The notes beneath the pieces were generated by a model. It did no database searches. It saw only the letters and a list, made by a program, of their open reading frames with translations, and was not told the DNA's origin. From Acanthornis magna (lineage: Eukaryota > Chordata > Aves > Passeriformes > Acanthizidae): a stretch of 64,000 nucleotides of DNA. Where the stretch lies: NCBI GenBank assembly GCA_036785705.1, contig JAWUZG010000032.1, positions 16,115,501-16,179,500 on the forward strand, written 5' to 3'. Both the position numbers and the translations under genes were made by a program. Shown one piece after another: positions 33,600 through 43,900 of the stretch (position 1 is its first letter; each line of letters starts with the position of its first letter).

Positions 33600-34020
33600 G
33601 GGGTTTATGGTCTCTTCTGAGGTGCATTAATAGCATCTTCCTCTAAGTAGCTCAGTGTGGCGCTGCTGATGGTGCGCAGACAGCGCACCGTGGCAGGCCG
33701 TGTTGGAGGAGCTTTGAAGAGGCTGATGGTGTGAGAGACTGAAGTGTTAAGGGTTAATGACTCAAACAATCGGCCAGTTGCAAAAGCAGCAGGGCGCTTT
33801 GCTGAGGCCACGTTTGTACCCCGGAGCTGAAAGGGAGAAGGAGAGTTTTTGTACGTGTGGTGGGAAACCTCTGATCTGCATAAGAACAGCCCAGGTGGAG
33901 AGGGGCTGTGCTCACACCAGCAGAGGATGACCAAGACAAACCCACCTTTGTTTAACAACAAGCTGGGTTTGGAGCCCGATGGAGGGAAGGCCGATAAGAA
34001 ACAGATCCTGCAGAGGTGAG
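33600..34020 (+). other. CpG-rich islet with an exon-like short frame
   Basis: CpG density is clearly above the surroundings. An ATG at 33927 in good context (A at +4, G at -3 and -1) opens 30 codons beginning MTKTNPPLFNN and ending KKQILQR. The frame closes at TGA exactly across a strong splice donor (CAGAG|GTGAGA, donor after 34015, phase 2). A TATA-like GCATAAGA lies at 33878-33885 and an AP-1-like TGACTCA at 33759-33765. I do not recognise the peptide and found no convincing second exon. It could be a first exon of a lineage-specific gene, an old retroviral piece or chance. The minus strand also has a 118-codon open frame at 33605-33961. Confidence 0.3.
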
Positions 34021-34156
34021 ATAATGCTTTTTATCATGACAATGTCCTCCCTTACACAAGTGGTTCAGGTGTAAAACTCCCCTGCCGAGAGGTATGGAAA
34101 CAGCCACATTCACATAGGCCCGAAGGTTTTCATCCCTTCTGATGGGGCATAAACAG

Positions 34157-34435
34157 TGTAAAACTCCCCCTCCAGGGGAGGTACCTGGGCCTTCCCACCT
34201 GAAACTGAGCGTTTATTATCTTTGAACTTTTTATGTTCTGTGGGATTCCCCCACTACGACCATCACTCGGACCAATGGACATCGAAATTGCACCAACCAA
34301 GTCCTGTCGCTTGATCCGCTGATGTTTCCTGTCCACTATCTACTCTTATCCTTTTTTTCTCGTTTTCTTTCCCATAAAATTTTCTCAAGTGGTATCTTTA
34401 TACTTTTATATTGTTGCATTTTACAGATAATAACA
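34157..34435 (+). mobile_element. Short solo LTR with AAACAG target duplication
   Basis: A 279-bp segment begins TGTAAAACTCCCCC, ends AGATAATAACA (TG...CA) and is flanked on both sides by AAACAG (34151-34156 and 34436-34441). It contains 'ttttatgttctgtgggattcccccac', 'ccaatggacatcg', 'gtcctgtcgcttgatccgctgatgtttcc' and CATAAAAT near the 3' end, a style I associate with passerine ERV LTRs. No internal retroviral sequence is seen. A second TGTAAAACTCCCC starts at 34070, so part of the element may be duplicated or the true 5' edge may differ. Orientation is inferred from the AATAAA-like signal. Confidence 0.6.
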
Positions 34436-34441
34436 AAACAG

Positions 34442-37400
34442 CTACATACCTTCTTTCCATTGAAACAAAATTTTTCTAAAATAAACCTGCCAAATATAGA
34501 CATATACGAACACCAGTCATTGTGTCATTTAACTCTAATCAGCCCCAAGGGGTCTATTAAGAAGAACCTTAGTTACCCTTGCCTCCAGGGCTAGGTTGTA
34601 ATATATGGTTACTGGGGACGTTAGGGATTTGCAAAGAGCCCCAAAAATTGAGTCTGGTTCTCATTGATGTTGTGCCACTCTGGATTAGCTCATAATAGGA
34701 AATGATGCTGCAGCCAAAGACAGCCCTAGAAACTAATGTAGTCACTTCCTTACCTCCAAGGGTCTGATTAAACTCAGAAATTATTTCTAAACCTGCTTCT
34801 GCATTTTCCATCTAGAGTATTACTAACTCCAAGTGAAAAAAAAAAATATCCAAAATGCTGCAATACAGTAGCGATGAAATATGACTGAGGTGTGGGTGGT
34901 TTTGTTCTGTAAATGAGTATGCATTATTTGTTTCAGGATCAAAATACAACAATTGCATATGGAATTTCTGCTCTGTGGGGTGAGACTGTACCATCCACAC
35001 CTCCATGTGCTTGGTGTCGGGGATGGACTTTCCTTATCACGCTGCACTTCTTAAACAAGATACTTCTCAAAGATATACTTTTGTTCAAGGACTCAGTGCT
35101 GGGAGACCAGATGAACCAGGTTATGGAGACCAGACTGGATAACCACAGCAGTCTCTTTCTGGTTTAAGCTGCAAAAGAGGATTTCCTGAGCATGAGGAAC
35201 AGGACAGTTAAGAGAGGTAGTCTGGCCTTGTGACCAAACACCAAGACCCATCTTTTGAGAAGGAGCAACAGGAAGTAAAGAGAAGGACTCCTCAACGGGG
35301 AACTTCATAAGGTCCATGCTCTGTAAAGGGCTTCTCAATGCAGCGTGTAAGCCAGGCGGTGGGCCACGAGCCAGAGCAGCAGCAGCCATGGAGCATGGCC
35401 CAAACTTGCATGATCCATGGTGACAAAACATATGGAGCTCCTCTTTTGGGAATGAGATCCCTAAGGGCCTGGCTGTGCCCCTGCCTGCCCTGGGTGTGTG
35501 GAAGGAGAACGTGTATACACTCTCCTTAGCTGGAGAATTGCTAGTGCCTTTACACCTGCCTTAGCTCTGCTCCTGCCCAGGATTAGCTCTGTGCAAAACC
35601 CTCACTGATTTCAACAATTGTTGCCTAAGCCCCTCTCTCCATGCGTCTGTGCTTCTCTGCCATGTCTATCAATTAAGCAAAAGCCCCAGACATCCCTTTG
35701 CTCATACAATGCTTTAATTATAAAGTACTTTGCTTCTGATTGGCAATTACTCTGCTTGGGAATGGGCCTCACAAGTGGGTGGGCTTTCGAGACCCGGCTG
35801 TCACTCATCTGCCTTGTCCCCTTCTCCATCTGGCTGCCGAAGCATGAGGTCTTGCAGACTTTTCTGTGAAATAAGAGCACTAATTAAGAAGTGGATTGGA
35901 TTGGCCTTCACTGAGGCTGTACCTTTGGTTTGTTTCTTTGGTTTTTTTCCCTTTCCCCCCTTGTGAATAGCAAACATCTGGTAATCATTGCAGTTCCTAG
36001 GCTAACCCCATCACACCGTGGCACCCGGCTCCTCCTGCCAGACGTGCTATAAAGGAGAGAAATGAGATAGCCATGGCACACAGAGACCTGGCCCCTGGCC
36101 TGCTTCTGCTAAAGGCTGTGGGACTACCCTGGGAAAAACACTTCTCAGAAGCACCATCCTAATCCTAGATGCGGGGATCTATGTGAGGTCTCAGGGGTCA
36201 TGATGGGTGTCCCTGTGAAGGGAAACCTGGGAACAGGGCTGGGTGCAGGGAGCAGACTGGACTTTCTTGCTCTGAAATCCCTGAGACAAAAGACCAGGGA
36301 CAGAAATGCAAATGTGAAGAAACTGGAAGTCTCTTCTGTGTCTTGACTCAACTGTGCAGCTTTGCAAGCTACCCTGGGGTCAGGGATGGGTGCAGTAGCC
36401 TGGGCACTGTCTGTGGTCCTCCTCCTGGCCTGGGGGCAGCCCCTGCCCCCTTTTGACCTCATCTGTCCCCAGTCCTGCACTCTTCCATCCTATGACATCT
36501 TGGCTGCTGGCACAAGCCAGTCCCAGCTCAAAAATACCATAATGAATGGAAGTGCCATAGTGCAGGGTTGGCGTGACATGGTCAAAGGCAACCTGCCACC
36601 AGCAGGGGTCAGCCAATGTTGTAGTGGTCTTCTCATGAACTTTCTATGGCCAGTGACATCTGGGTTGTGCAGCAGGTTCTCCTGTCAGTTGACCCTTCAG
36701 ACCCTATCCTAGTCCTTTCCCACATCAGGAAACATCTAGAGACAGAACCTTTTCCTTTTGCAGCTAGAAACTCCACAGGATTAGATCTTAATACCCTGCA
36801 CTTTGGTTTTGCTTATTAGAATCAGACCAGTCATAGTAGTTCAACAGTGAATATTGCCAAAGATCAAATATTTAGTGGCACAAAGATTAGCAACTGAGCA
36901 CATTTTTGATGAAACTCTCCCTTTCTTCAGCAGCCTGTGGTTTTTTTGAGCTATTTAGATTCAGCCACTAGAGAGCAAACTTCTTCTTTTTATCAAATGG
37001 CAATTTATATATTTCTTAAAAAAAAAACTGTACAGTTCTTCAAGCTAAAACTCATGGAAATTGAAAACAGCTCTAAGTTTACAGAAGGGAAAAGAAGCTT
37101 GCTTGCTCTCTTTTTTTGTCTGTCTCTCTTTCTTCACAAGCTGTGTTTTAAGAAGAGAGAAGAGATGAGTGTGTTTTGTTGTAGTGAAGGCCTCTGTTAA
37201 TGACTGCTGAAGATCTCTTCCTCAGTGTCAATCACCAGAGGTAATTGTTTATCCTGACATTTGGCAGGTTGTGTGAGTAGAATCTCAAAAAGAGGCCTTG
37301 GGATGCCAATAGGCAAGACAGCAACATGTGTGCCATTGTGCCAGAGTAAGAGAGGAGGGGATCTGCAAACTATCAGGATTATACCCATTAATATTGGAAG

Positions 37401-38077
37401 CTGCCTCTTTCTGGAGTAGTGCTGAGCAGCTGGGCTCCTTAGACCATTTGGTTTAAAAGCCCTTGAAATGTGAATGCAAACAGGTTGGAGAAGTCAAATC
37501 TTTGCAGGAGGGAGCCTTGAGCCGTGGGCTTTCATTTGTCCCTTGATGTTTCACAGCTGGGACATGCCCCACTCTGGTGGTGAGGACAGGTATGGAGATA
37601 AGTGGTTTAACAGGAGACAAGTTCCAGGTGTGGACTGGGACTGTGCTGTGTGTCCCGGGCTTGCCAGACCACATAGCAGCAGCAGGAGGGACCTGACCCT
37701 CCTGGGAACCATCCCCAAATGGCCCAGAGCACAAGTGAAACAAAGCTGGTTCTGTCAAGATCTGGCAATCCACATCAGCACCTGATGAAAATCAGCTCTT
37801 CCCAGGAAAATGGAAAGGGATTTTGTGAAATACTGAGTGTTGTCATTAGTGTGTACACAGGGGGTTATCCCCCTGCCTTTCTTTGTGAATTGACCAGCTG
37901 CAGGTACATATTGCTGCCTAATGTTCAGTGAGGTGGGCCCTTCTGGTGACTCACAGGCATGATATTAGGTCCCATGAACTGACACAGACCTTTAGAAAAG
38001 GGTCCTCCAGTGGACTGTGGGTAATATGTGATTTGACTGCTAAGAGGAAAAGTCCTACCGTTTAATATTTTATTGAC
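34442..38077. other. Intergenic, no gene recognised
   Basis: The first 200 bp may still belong to the retroviral-type repeat to the left. Otherwise this is single-copy-looking sequence. A small frame with a signal-peptide-like start lies at 36386-36712 (see findings). An A11 run lies near 37018-37028. Confidence 0.45.
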
Positions 38078-38083
38078 ATTATG
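38078..38083. repeat. Target site duplication, left copy (ATTATG)
   Basis: ATTATG directly precedes the LTR at 38084 and is repeated exactly at 38789-38794 just after it. Confidence 0.88.
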
Positions 38084-38788
38084 TGTAGGATTATGATCTC
38101 CAGGATTGCCGTCTGTGGTGTGTTTTGCTTCAGATGGCCAGGACGGAGACGAGAGTCTTCTGGATTTTGGTCTTAGAGCATGGGGTTTATTATAATAAAG
38201 CGTGGGAGTAGAAGACCTGCTATGAGCCGCCAGGCACAGCTTAGAGCGGGTCAGAGAGGTGAGAGAGAGAGAGGGAAGTACAGATACAGGATATGGAATA
38301 CGGAATACAGAATACAGAATACGGAATATGGAAATACGGAATACAGAATACCGTGGTTCTCTCTTACAATACAATAAATCATGTTCTGTGCTGAATATTC
38401 TAATTTTCACTAACCAATCTAGAACAAGATACAAATTCTGTAGCATTTACATACAGCCTATGATCGTCATTGTATTATCAAATGGCGTTATATTTTAAAC
38501 CCTAAAAACTGCTTTTTTGGACCTTATGCTAAGTCGGTAGGGTCTGCTCTGACCCTTGGACCTATGTGCTAGCAGGAGGTATTGTCTAATCAGTGAGGGG
38601 TCTTGTTCAATCAGAGAGGGTGGTGAGCCTTCAGTGGCCATGCCATTGTTTTTCCAGTTATTTAGTAACTGAGGTTTGGTATCTCAAAACTTGTCTTCAT
38701 TTCAATTTCGCTTATAGTTTCTATATTCTCAGCATCTTTTGCCAGGTAATAATTTTTATAAGACTTTCCTATTTCATCCTCCCCAACA
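38084..38788 (-). mobile_element. Solo LTR (ERVK-type), minus strand, 6-bp target duplication
   Basis: The 705-bp element reads on the minus strand TGTTGGGGAGGATGAAATAG... to ...GATCATAATCCTACA, with TG/CA ends and a perfect 6-bp flanking duplication, the length usual for ERVK (class II) integrations. A polyadenylation signal AATAAA (minus, 38191-38186) is followed by about 100 bp of U5 with 'gactctcgtctccgtcctgg'. A heptamer array of GGAATAC/AGAATAC units occupies 38295-38351. No gag, pol or env remains between paired LTRs, so it is a solo LTR formed by recombination. The intact duplication suggests a fairly recent insertion. Confidence 0.92.
38295..38351 (+). repeat. Heptamer tandem repeat inside the LTR
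   Basis: Eight units of about 7 bp: GGAATAC, GGAATAC, AGAATAC, AGAATAC, GGAATAT, GGAAATAC, GGAATAC, AGAATAC. It lies in the U3/R part of the LTR. Confidence 0.9.
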
Positions 38789-38794
38789 ATTATG
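38789..38794. repeat. Target site duplication, right copy (ATTATG)
   Basis: Exact match of the six bases preceding the LTR at 38084. Confidence 0.88.
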
Positions 38795-40065
38795 AATTGC
38801 ACCAAAGGGTGATGCGGCCCAGATTTAGTCAATTTAATCCATTGTACAAACCTGGGAGCTAGTGTTTTAGACTGAAACTGCTTTATTATCTTTGTGCTGC
38901 ATTCAGCAAGATGAAGTGGCTATGAAATTATTTAGTTGTACCTACCACACGCTTTGAGAGACTCTACAAGCCAGATGTTTTGCCAGGTCCCCAGGGACCT
39001 TAGGATTTTGGACTCAGTCAGGGCAGCTACAAGAGCCGCAGTTGGAAAATCTCACCAGGTCATTCTATTGCTATGTAAATTTTTATATTTTCCTGTGAAG
39101 CCACTGATCTTGAGACCTATCTTGGACAAGTGCTGTACAAATGCAGACAGCAGGTAATAAAATCCTTTTACTTCTGTCTTGGGAACATCAAGATGTTGGG
39201 GAGTTGATGAGTCAGTTGGGAGAACATGGTAGCTCTATCCTGCTTTTTGATGCAATTTAGGTATGACTATGGCTTCAAAGACCCATCACTTCAGGGGCTT
39301 AGATGTGAACATCTTCTCTGTAAGGTCACAGAGATCACAGAGGTACAAACTGAGAAGTGAGGACAGAAGCAGGATTGGAGGGTCCCATGCTGCCAGGCAT
39401 CCAGACCACCACAAAGGCTTGGTTATTGACCTGGCTGAGCAGTGGTCAGAGCAGGTGTGACATCTCCTCTGACCTTCTACTAATCCCTGCTTTGGTCTCC
39501 TCTGTAAATAACCAATGACCCTTTGTGAAGTGTGGCTTTGGACAAGCTTGCTTCACCAGAGAAGTTCCTAGGTGATGCTCAGATTAAAAACAGTCACTGG
39601 ACAAAGTGAACAGCTCCTAGGACACATTGGCAGCAGCTGCATAGCTCATGTCTTTGTTCTGTGTTTGACAGCCCAGTGCAGTGTCAGTATAAATTCAGCC
39701 CTTGGCACATTCAAACCTCTTGTGCACTCTTACCTGCCCAGCCAGCTTTTAAAACTGTGTCAGAAGCAAAAGCTGATTATCAGCTTAAGCGGTTCTGTTT
39801 TTCCTCTTCAGCTGTAAGCATTGGCCACAAGCAGGGGCAAAACCAGCACCTTGAAGTTTCTTTAGAAGGGATCTCTGGATAGGAGCTGCTTAGGCACTCA
39901 GCGTCTACTTCATTGATGGGTACATCAGTAGCTTTAATAGGGTACATTTAAGAGCCCTCTGTGCAACTTCCATGTAGGGAGAAGGATCTCTCTCTTTTTT
40001 AAAAAATAGAGCCATGATGATTTTTATTCTGTGTCTGAAAACCCATTTTCTGCAAATGTTTATAT
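38795..40065. other. Intergenic, nothing recognised
   Basis: Ordinary sequence between two LTR insertions. No gene or repeat family recognised. Confidence 0.5.
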
Positions 40066-40070
40066 GTCTA

Positions 40071-40990
40071 TGTCTTCGTTTGATAGACAGGTGTCTGCTA
40101 AGGAAGGTGGGAACCTTCCTTAGAACAGAGAATGTGAACCCCCTTCCCTCCGAATTATTATAACTTTGGAATCAAGGGCTCTCGGGCAAAGATATGGGAA
40201 AAGGAATAAGAGTTCTTTACTAGTATCTATAATGAGGTAAACAATCAGTAACAAAAACAGTAAACAAGGTAAAAAAGCCCAGTAAACAGAACCAAAAACT
40301 CAGCGGCAAATGTCCCTGGGCTGCCAGGCACTTTCCCGTTTGGTGCAGTCATGGTCACGGCCAGCAGGGGCGCTGTTGGGCTCCTAGAGCAGCTGGGCAG
40401 GTGCAATGACTCCCGGGAAGCTGCAGATGGCGCTGTGCCGTGAGGTCAGGTCTGTGTCACGCACGTAATGGCAGACGGGCTGCACAAGGATGGTGTGCAG
40501 ATGGACGGGGCACAGCAGAGAGCCCAGAGCATGGAGATGGAGCGGCCGAGTCAGCCCACCCGGGCCAGCCAGCAGAGGAGGCAGCAGGAGACTCCACAGT
40601 TGTGGCAGGCAGGGCGCAGGGTGGTGGCAGGCGGGGGTCCCGTTCCGCTGCAGCGCAGCTGGGAGATGCACCCTCCTGGAGGGGAAGAGAGGACTGGAGT
40701 CCCGTGCCCCGAGAACTCACCCACCAGGTGGAGAAAAGCTAGTGCAAAGCTGGGCTTTTCTTCCTGCAGTCGCAGCCAAAAAGCAGAGAGCCGCTTCTTT
40801 TTTCTGCTCTCTCCTCCAAGACTTGTGAGCAAGTGTCCCGTTATCAAATCCTCCAATCTCTTGTTCCCGTGCCCACCCAGCTAAAAGTCTTTGTCTCCTT
40901 TGTGAGCGTAGATAGCTCTTAAGTACAGGTCATTAGTTGCCTAGCAACAGAATGGTTAAAAAATTCCACTTCCCCCCTCAACCTTCGACA
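40071..40990 (-). mobile_element. Solo LTR of an avian endogenous retrovirus, minus strand
   Basis: About 920 bp, reading on the minus strand TGTCGAAGGTTGAGG... to ...TCAAACGAAGACA. The 3' part shows the motif set of a well-known avian LTR: TTGCCCGAGAGCCCTTGATT, TTATAATAATTCGGAGGGAA and CCTTCCTTAGCAGACACCTG. The likely 5-bp target duplication is GTCTA (40066-40070) and GCCTA (40991-40995), with one transition. The middle (about 40330-40740) is GC- and CpG-rich, which explains the overlapping open frames of about 80-140 codons there on both strands. None of these looks like a retroviral protein. No internal region remains. Confidence 0.85.
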
Positions 40991-43900
40991 GCCTACGATT
41001 AGATCCCATGAACTCGTGATGGGATGGCTTGCACAATTTTCCCCAGGAACTCTTCTAAATGCCCCTCATAAGTGATGGTTTTCAAAAGTACTTCCTACTT
41101 TGGAGTATCTGCTTGTATTTTCTGTATCCCCTTGGAAGAGGCTGTATAGCTATTACCATTCTGCAGTTGCTGAGGTCTCCATCCACAGCACATGTTGGTG
41201 CTGAACCACCCTGGCACCTTCATTTTGTGTCTCCCATGCGTGAAAACCTGTGTGCAGGGATGGGAAGGAGATACTTGTCTGGCACTATGGAGGAAGGACC
41301 ATGCTTGTGAGTTGTGGTGGGAGTGCATCTTCCTGTGGACTCTCTCTGCATGACTTTAAACTTTGGCTTCCCTACTCCAGGCCCTGGGCTAAAGCACTTG
41401 TCTGTATTTCACTTGGGGTTTTTGGCTTGGAAATTCTTTGTATGGGGAATTTTTAAATGAAAAAATTAAGGACATTTCTTCCTAAATACAATGGGAAATA
41501 TTTTGCCAAGCACTGTGTTGTGCTTACCAGAATTTCATTCTTGGCTTCTGTTCACTCTAAAGAAATCTTTTTACCTTCCCTCTTTATACCTCCCTTCTTT
41601 TCATACAAGAAATGTATAAATTTTCATAACATTTCTGTCTGTCTCTCTGCCTAAAATTAGACAGCCACTCTCCTTATCTCTAACCATCTCCATAGTGTTA
41701 TGTTTTTCCTTTTTTTTTTTCCTTTTTTTTCTTTTTGGTTTCTTTCTGGATGACGTGGCTTGCAGTGAAGATTTACTAATGCTGGAAAAGAAGATAGAAC
41801 AACATAAAAACCGGACTCTGTCTTGCTTTCTTTACTCTTTGCATTCCAGGAATGCTCAGTTATTTGTCCTTCAGCCAGACCTGTGAATCTCTTCCAAGGC
41901 CTTATCTTTGTTTCTTGCCTCCAAGTGAAAATTAGCATCTCTGGTTAGGGGAGACTAAAACCAGGTCAGTCTGGGGTCTGCAGCAGGGTCCTCAGCATGG
42001 TCCTCAGTCTAATGACATTTGGTGTCATTCTCTGTTGGAGTGGGGTAAGGCTGGTTGTACGTGTCCTCGAGCCTTGCTTAGCAATTCCCTTGTGCGGTTT
42101 TAGGCTTAAGCTGGCAATTAGAGCTGTTCTTCTTTCAGTGCGTCAGCACGCTTGTCATGCAAAGAGCACTGCTGTCTTGGAGTGGTCCCAGACCTAGCCT
42201 GGGGGGAGCAGAGCGGGGAAAGGAAATGGGGTGCGGAGGGTGGGAGGGAGAGGCCAGTCACCTCTGGCATTATGAAACTTATGTGCTATAAAATACTGCA
42301 ATTATATTGTTTTCTAAATCCAGTGGGAACTGTTGTTTTTCAAGCAATAAATATCCTCCTGCAGCGTTGGCAGCCGTAATATGGCAGCTCTGACAACCCG
42401 ATAGTGAAACTCATTCTGGTAACATGAAATGAGACTGATGTTAGTGACTTTCTATTACCTAAGCTGAGAGAAACAGTCAAAAAAGGTAAATAAATTGAAT
42501 GTTCAAATCTGTTTTCCTTTCCCCTTTTAATAATCTCTTTACAAGGAATAAATTGAGGACCTTCTCTAACAATATGTTTTTGATAACATTTTGACAACAG
42601 ACCCTTGAAAGATGCCGAAGGAACCACTAATGACTGATGGACCAAACTCAGTAATTTTTGTTAAGAATGACACTCATTTTTTTTTGTGCTTCAAACATTT
42701 CAAGGCAAGATGATGTTGATAATCATTCATTCTTTGAACACTGGCAATATTTTCTTTTCCCATCTCTCAGGTCTTTTAGTCTGGGATATACAACACATTC
42801 TATTGATATTCCTATAGCAGAAATTCAAATGAATAGCAAATACATAATAATGAAAAAAACAGAATGACATGATTAAACTGAGGTTTTAATGCAGCAAACC
42901 TTACTCAACTTTCAGCAGCACTAGAGGTAGGCGCTTCTTGGGACAAATAGGAATGAATGTGCAGAGCATTTCACTGTTAATGCTGTACCTAAGCCACATG
43001 CAATAATGTGCTATAATAATTTAACCACTTTGTTATGGAAACATATTTACTGCTTGATCTGTCATTGGTTGAATGACAGGATTTTTAAACTAGGTTTTCA
43101 CATTTATGTAGAACTGTTCTTGTGCAAAATACCCCTACTTTGATGCAACCTGGGACCTTCAGGTAAATTAGTTGGGTCTGTGTGTACAAACAAGCCCATT
43201 AACATATGTTAGACCACATAATAAAATTGCAATACAAATGTGTCAGGCTCCCTAATATAATGGTGTTGACTTGTACTATTCCTTGGGGAAATCCTTACAA
43301 CAGTGCAGATGTTGCAAACCCAGGTGGATCTCACATGTCCCATTTTTCTTATGGGCTGTGAGTTGTACACACTCACATCTCTTGGCCATCATCACTGCAG
43401 ATCCCAGCTTGGGCTCTGACATCAAAGACAAGGGTAGACCTAAAGGAATATAATCTCATATTATCTAGTTAAAATGGATGTATTTTTCTCTCCAAACCAT
43501 TTTTCTCTAGGCTTGAACACTGAGTGCCATTGTTACCCAGACGTCTGTGAAATATATTCATAGTTCTCCCGCTAAATCTTAGTCGACAGGCTATGTGGTG
43601 AAGCAGTTGATCCCAAATTAAACCTTTGGGTTTTGTTCCTCTGTGTCCTACAATTTAGAAGCCACAACTGACTTCAAGATATGATTAAATGAGAATAAAG
43701 TTCATAGCAAAACCTTCCCTATTGCAAGAACCTTGCATATACATTTGTAATTATTAGTACATTACCAGAGATGGTAGCATAGACATAATAAAATGATTTA
43801 TTTTATTTTCCTGCCAGTGCATATATGTGTGTCTTAATTGTGTATCGAAGATACTATTAGAATCCTCTCTGTCATGTAAATATTCTCATTGGCTAGTAAA

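Noticed and set aside
34569..34811. 80-codon frame beginning MENAEAGLEIISEFNQ, minus strand
   Set aside because: Reads protein-like at first, but no family is recognised, no splice context is convincing, and the length is within chance for the window.
40384..40884. Several 80-140-codon frames on both strands
   Set aside because: They lie inside the solo LTR, in its CpG-rich part, overlap one another on both strands and show no protein family.
38084..40990. A single provirus with paired LTRs
   Set aside because: The two LTRs are unrelated in sequence, each has its own target duplication, and there is no retroviral interior between them.
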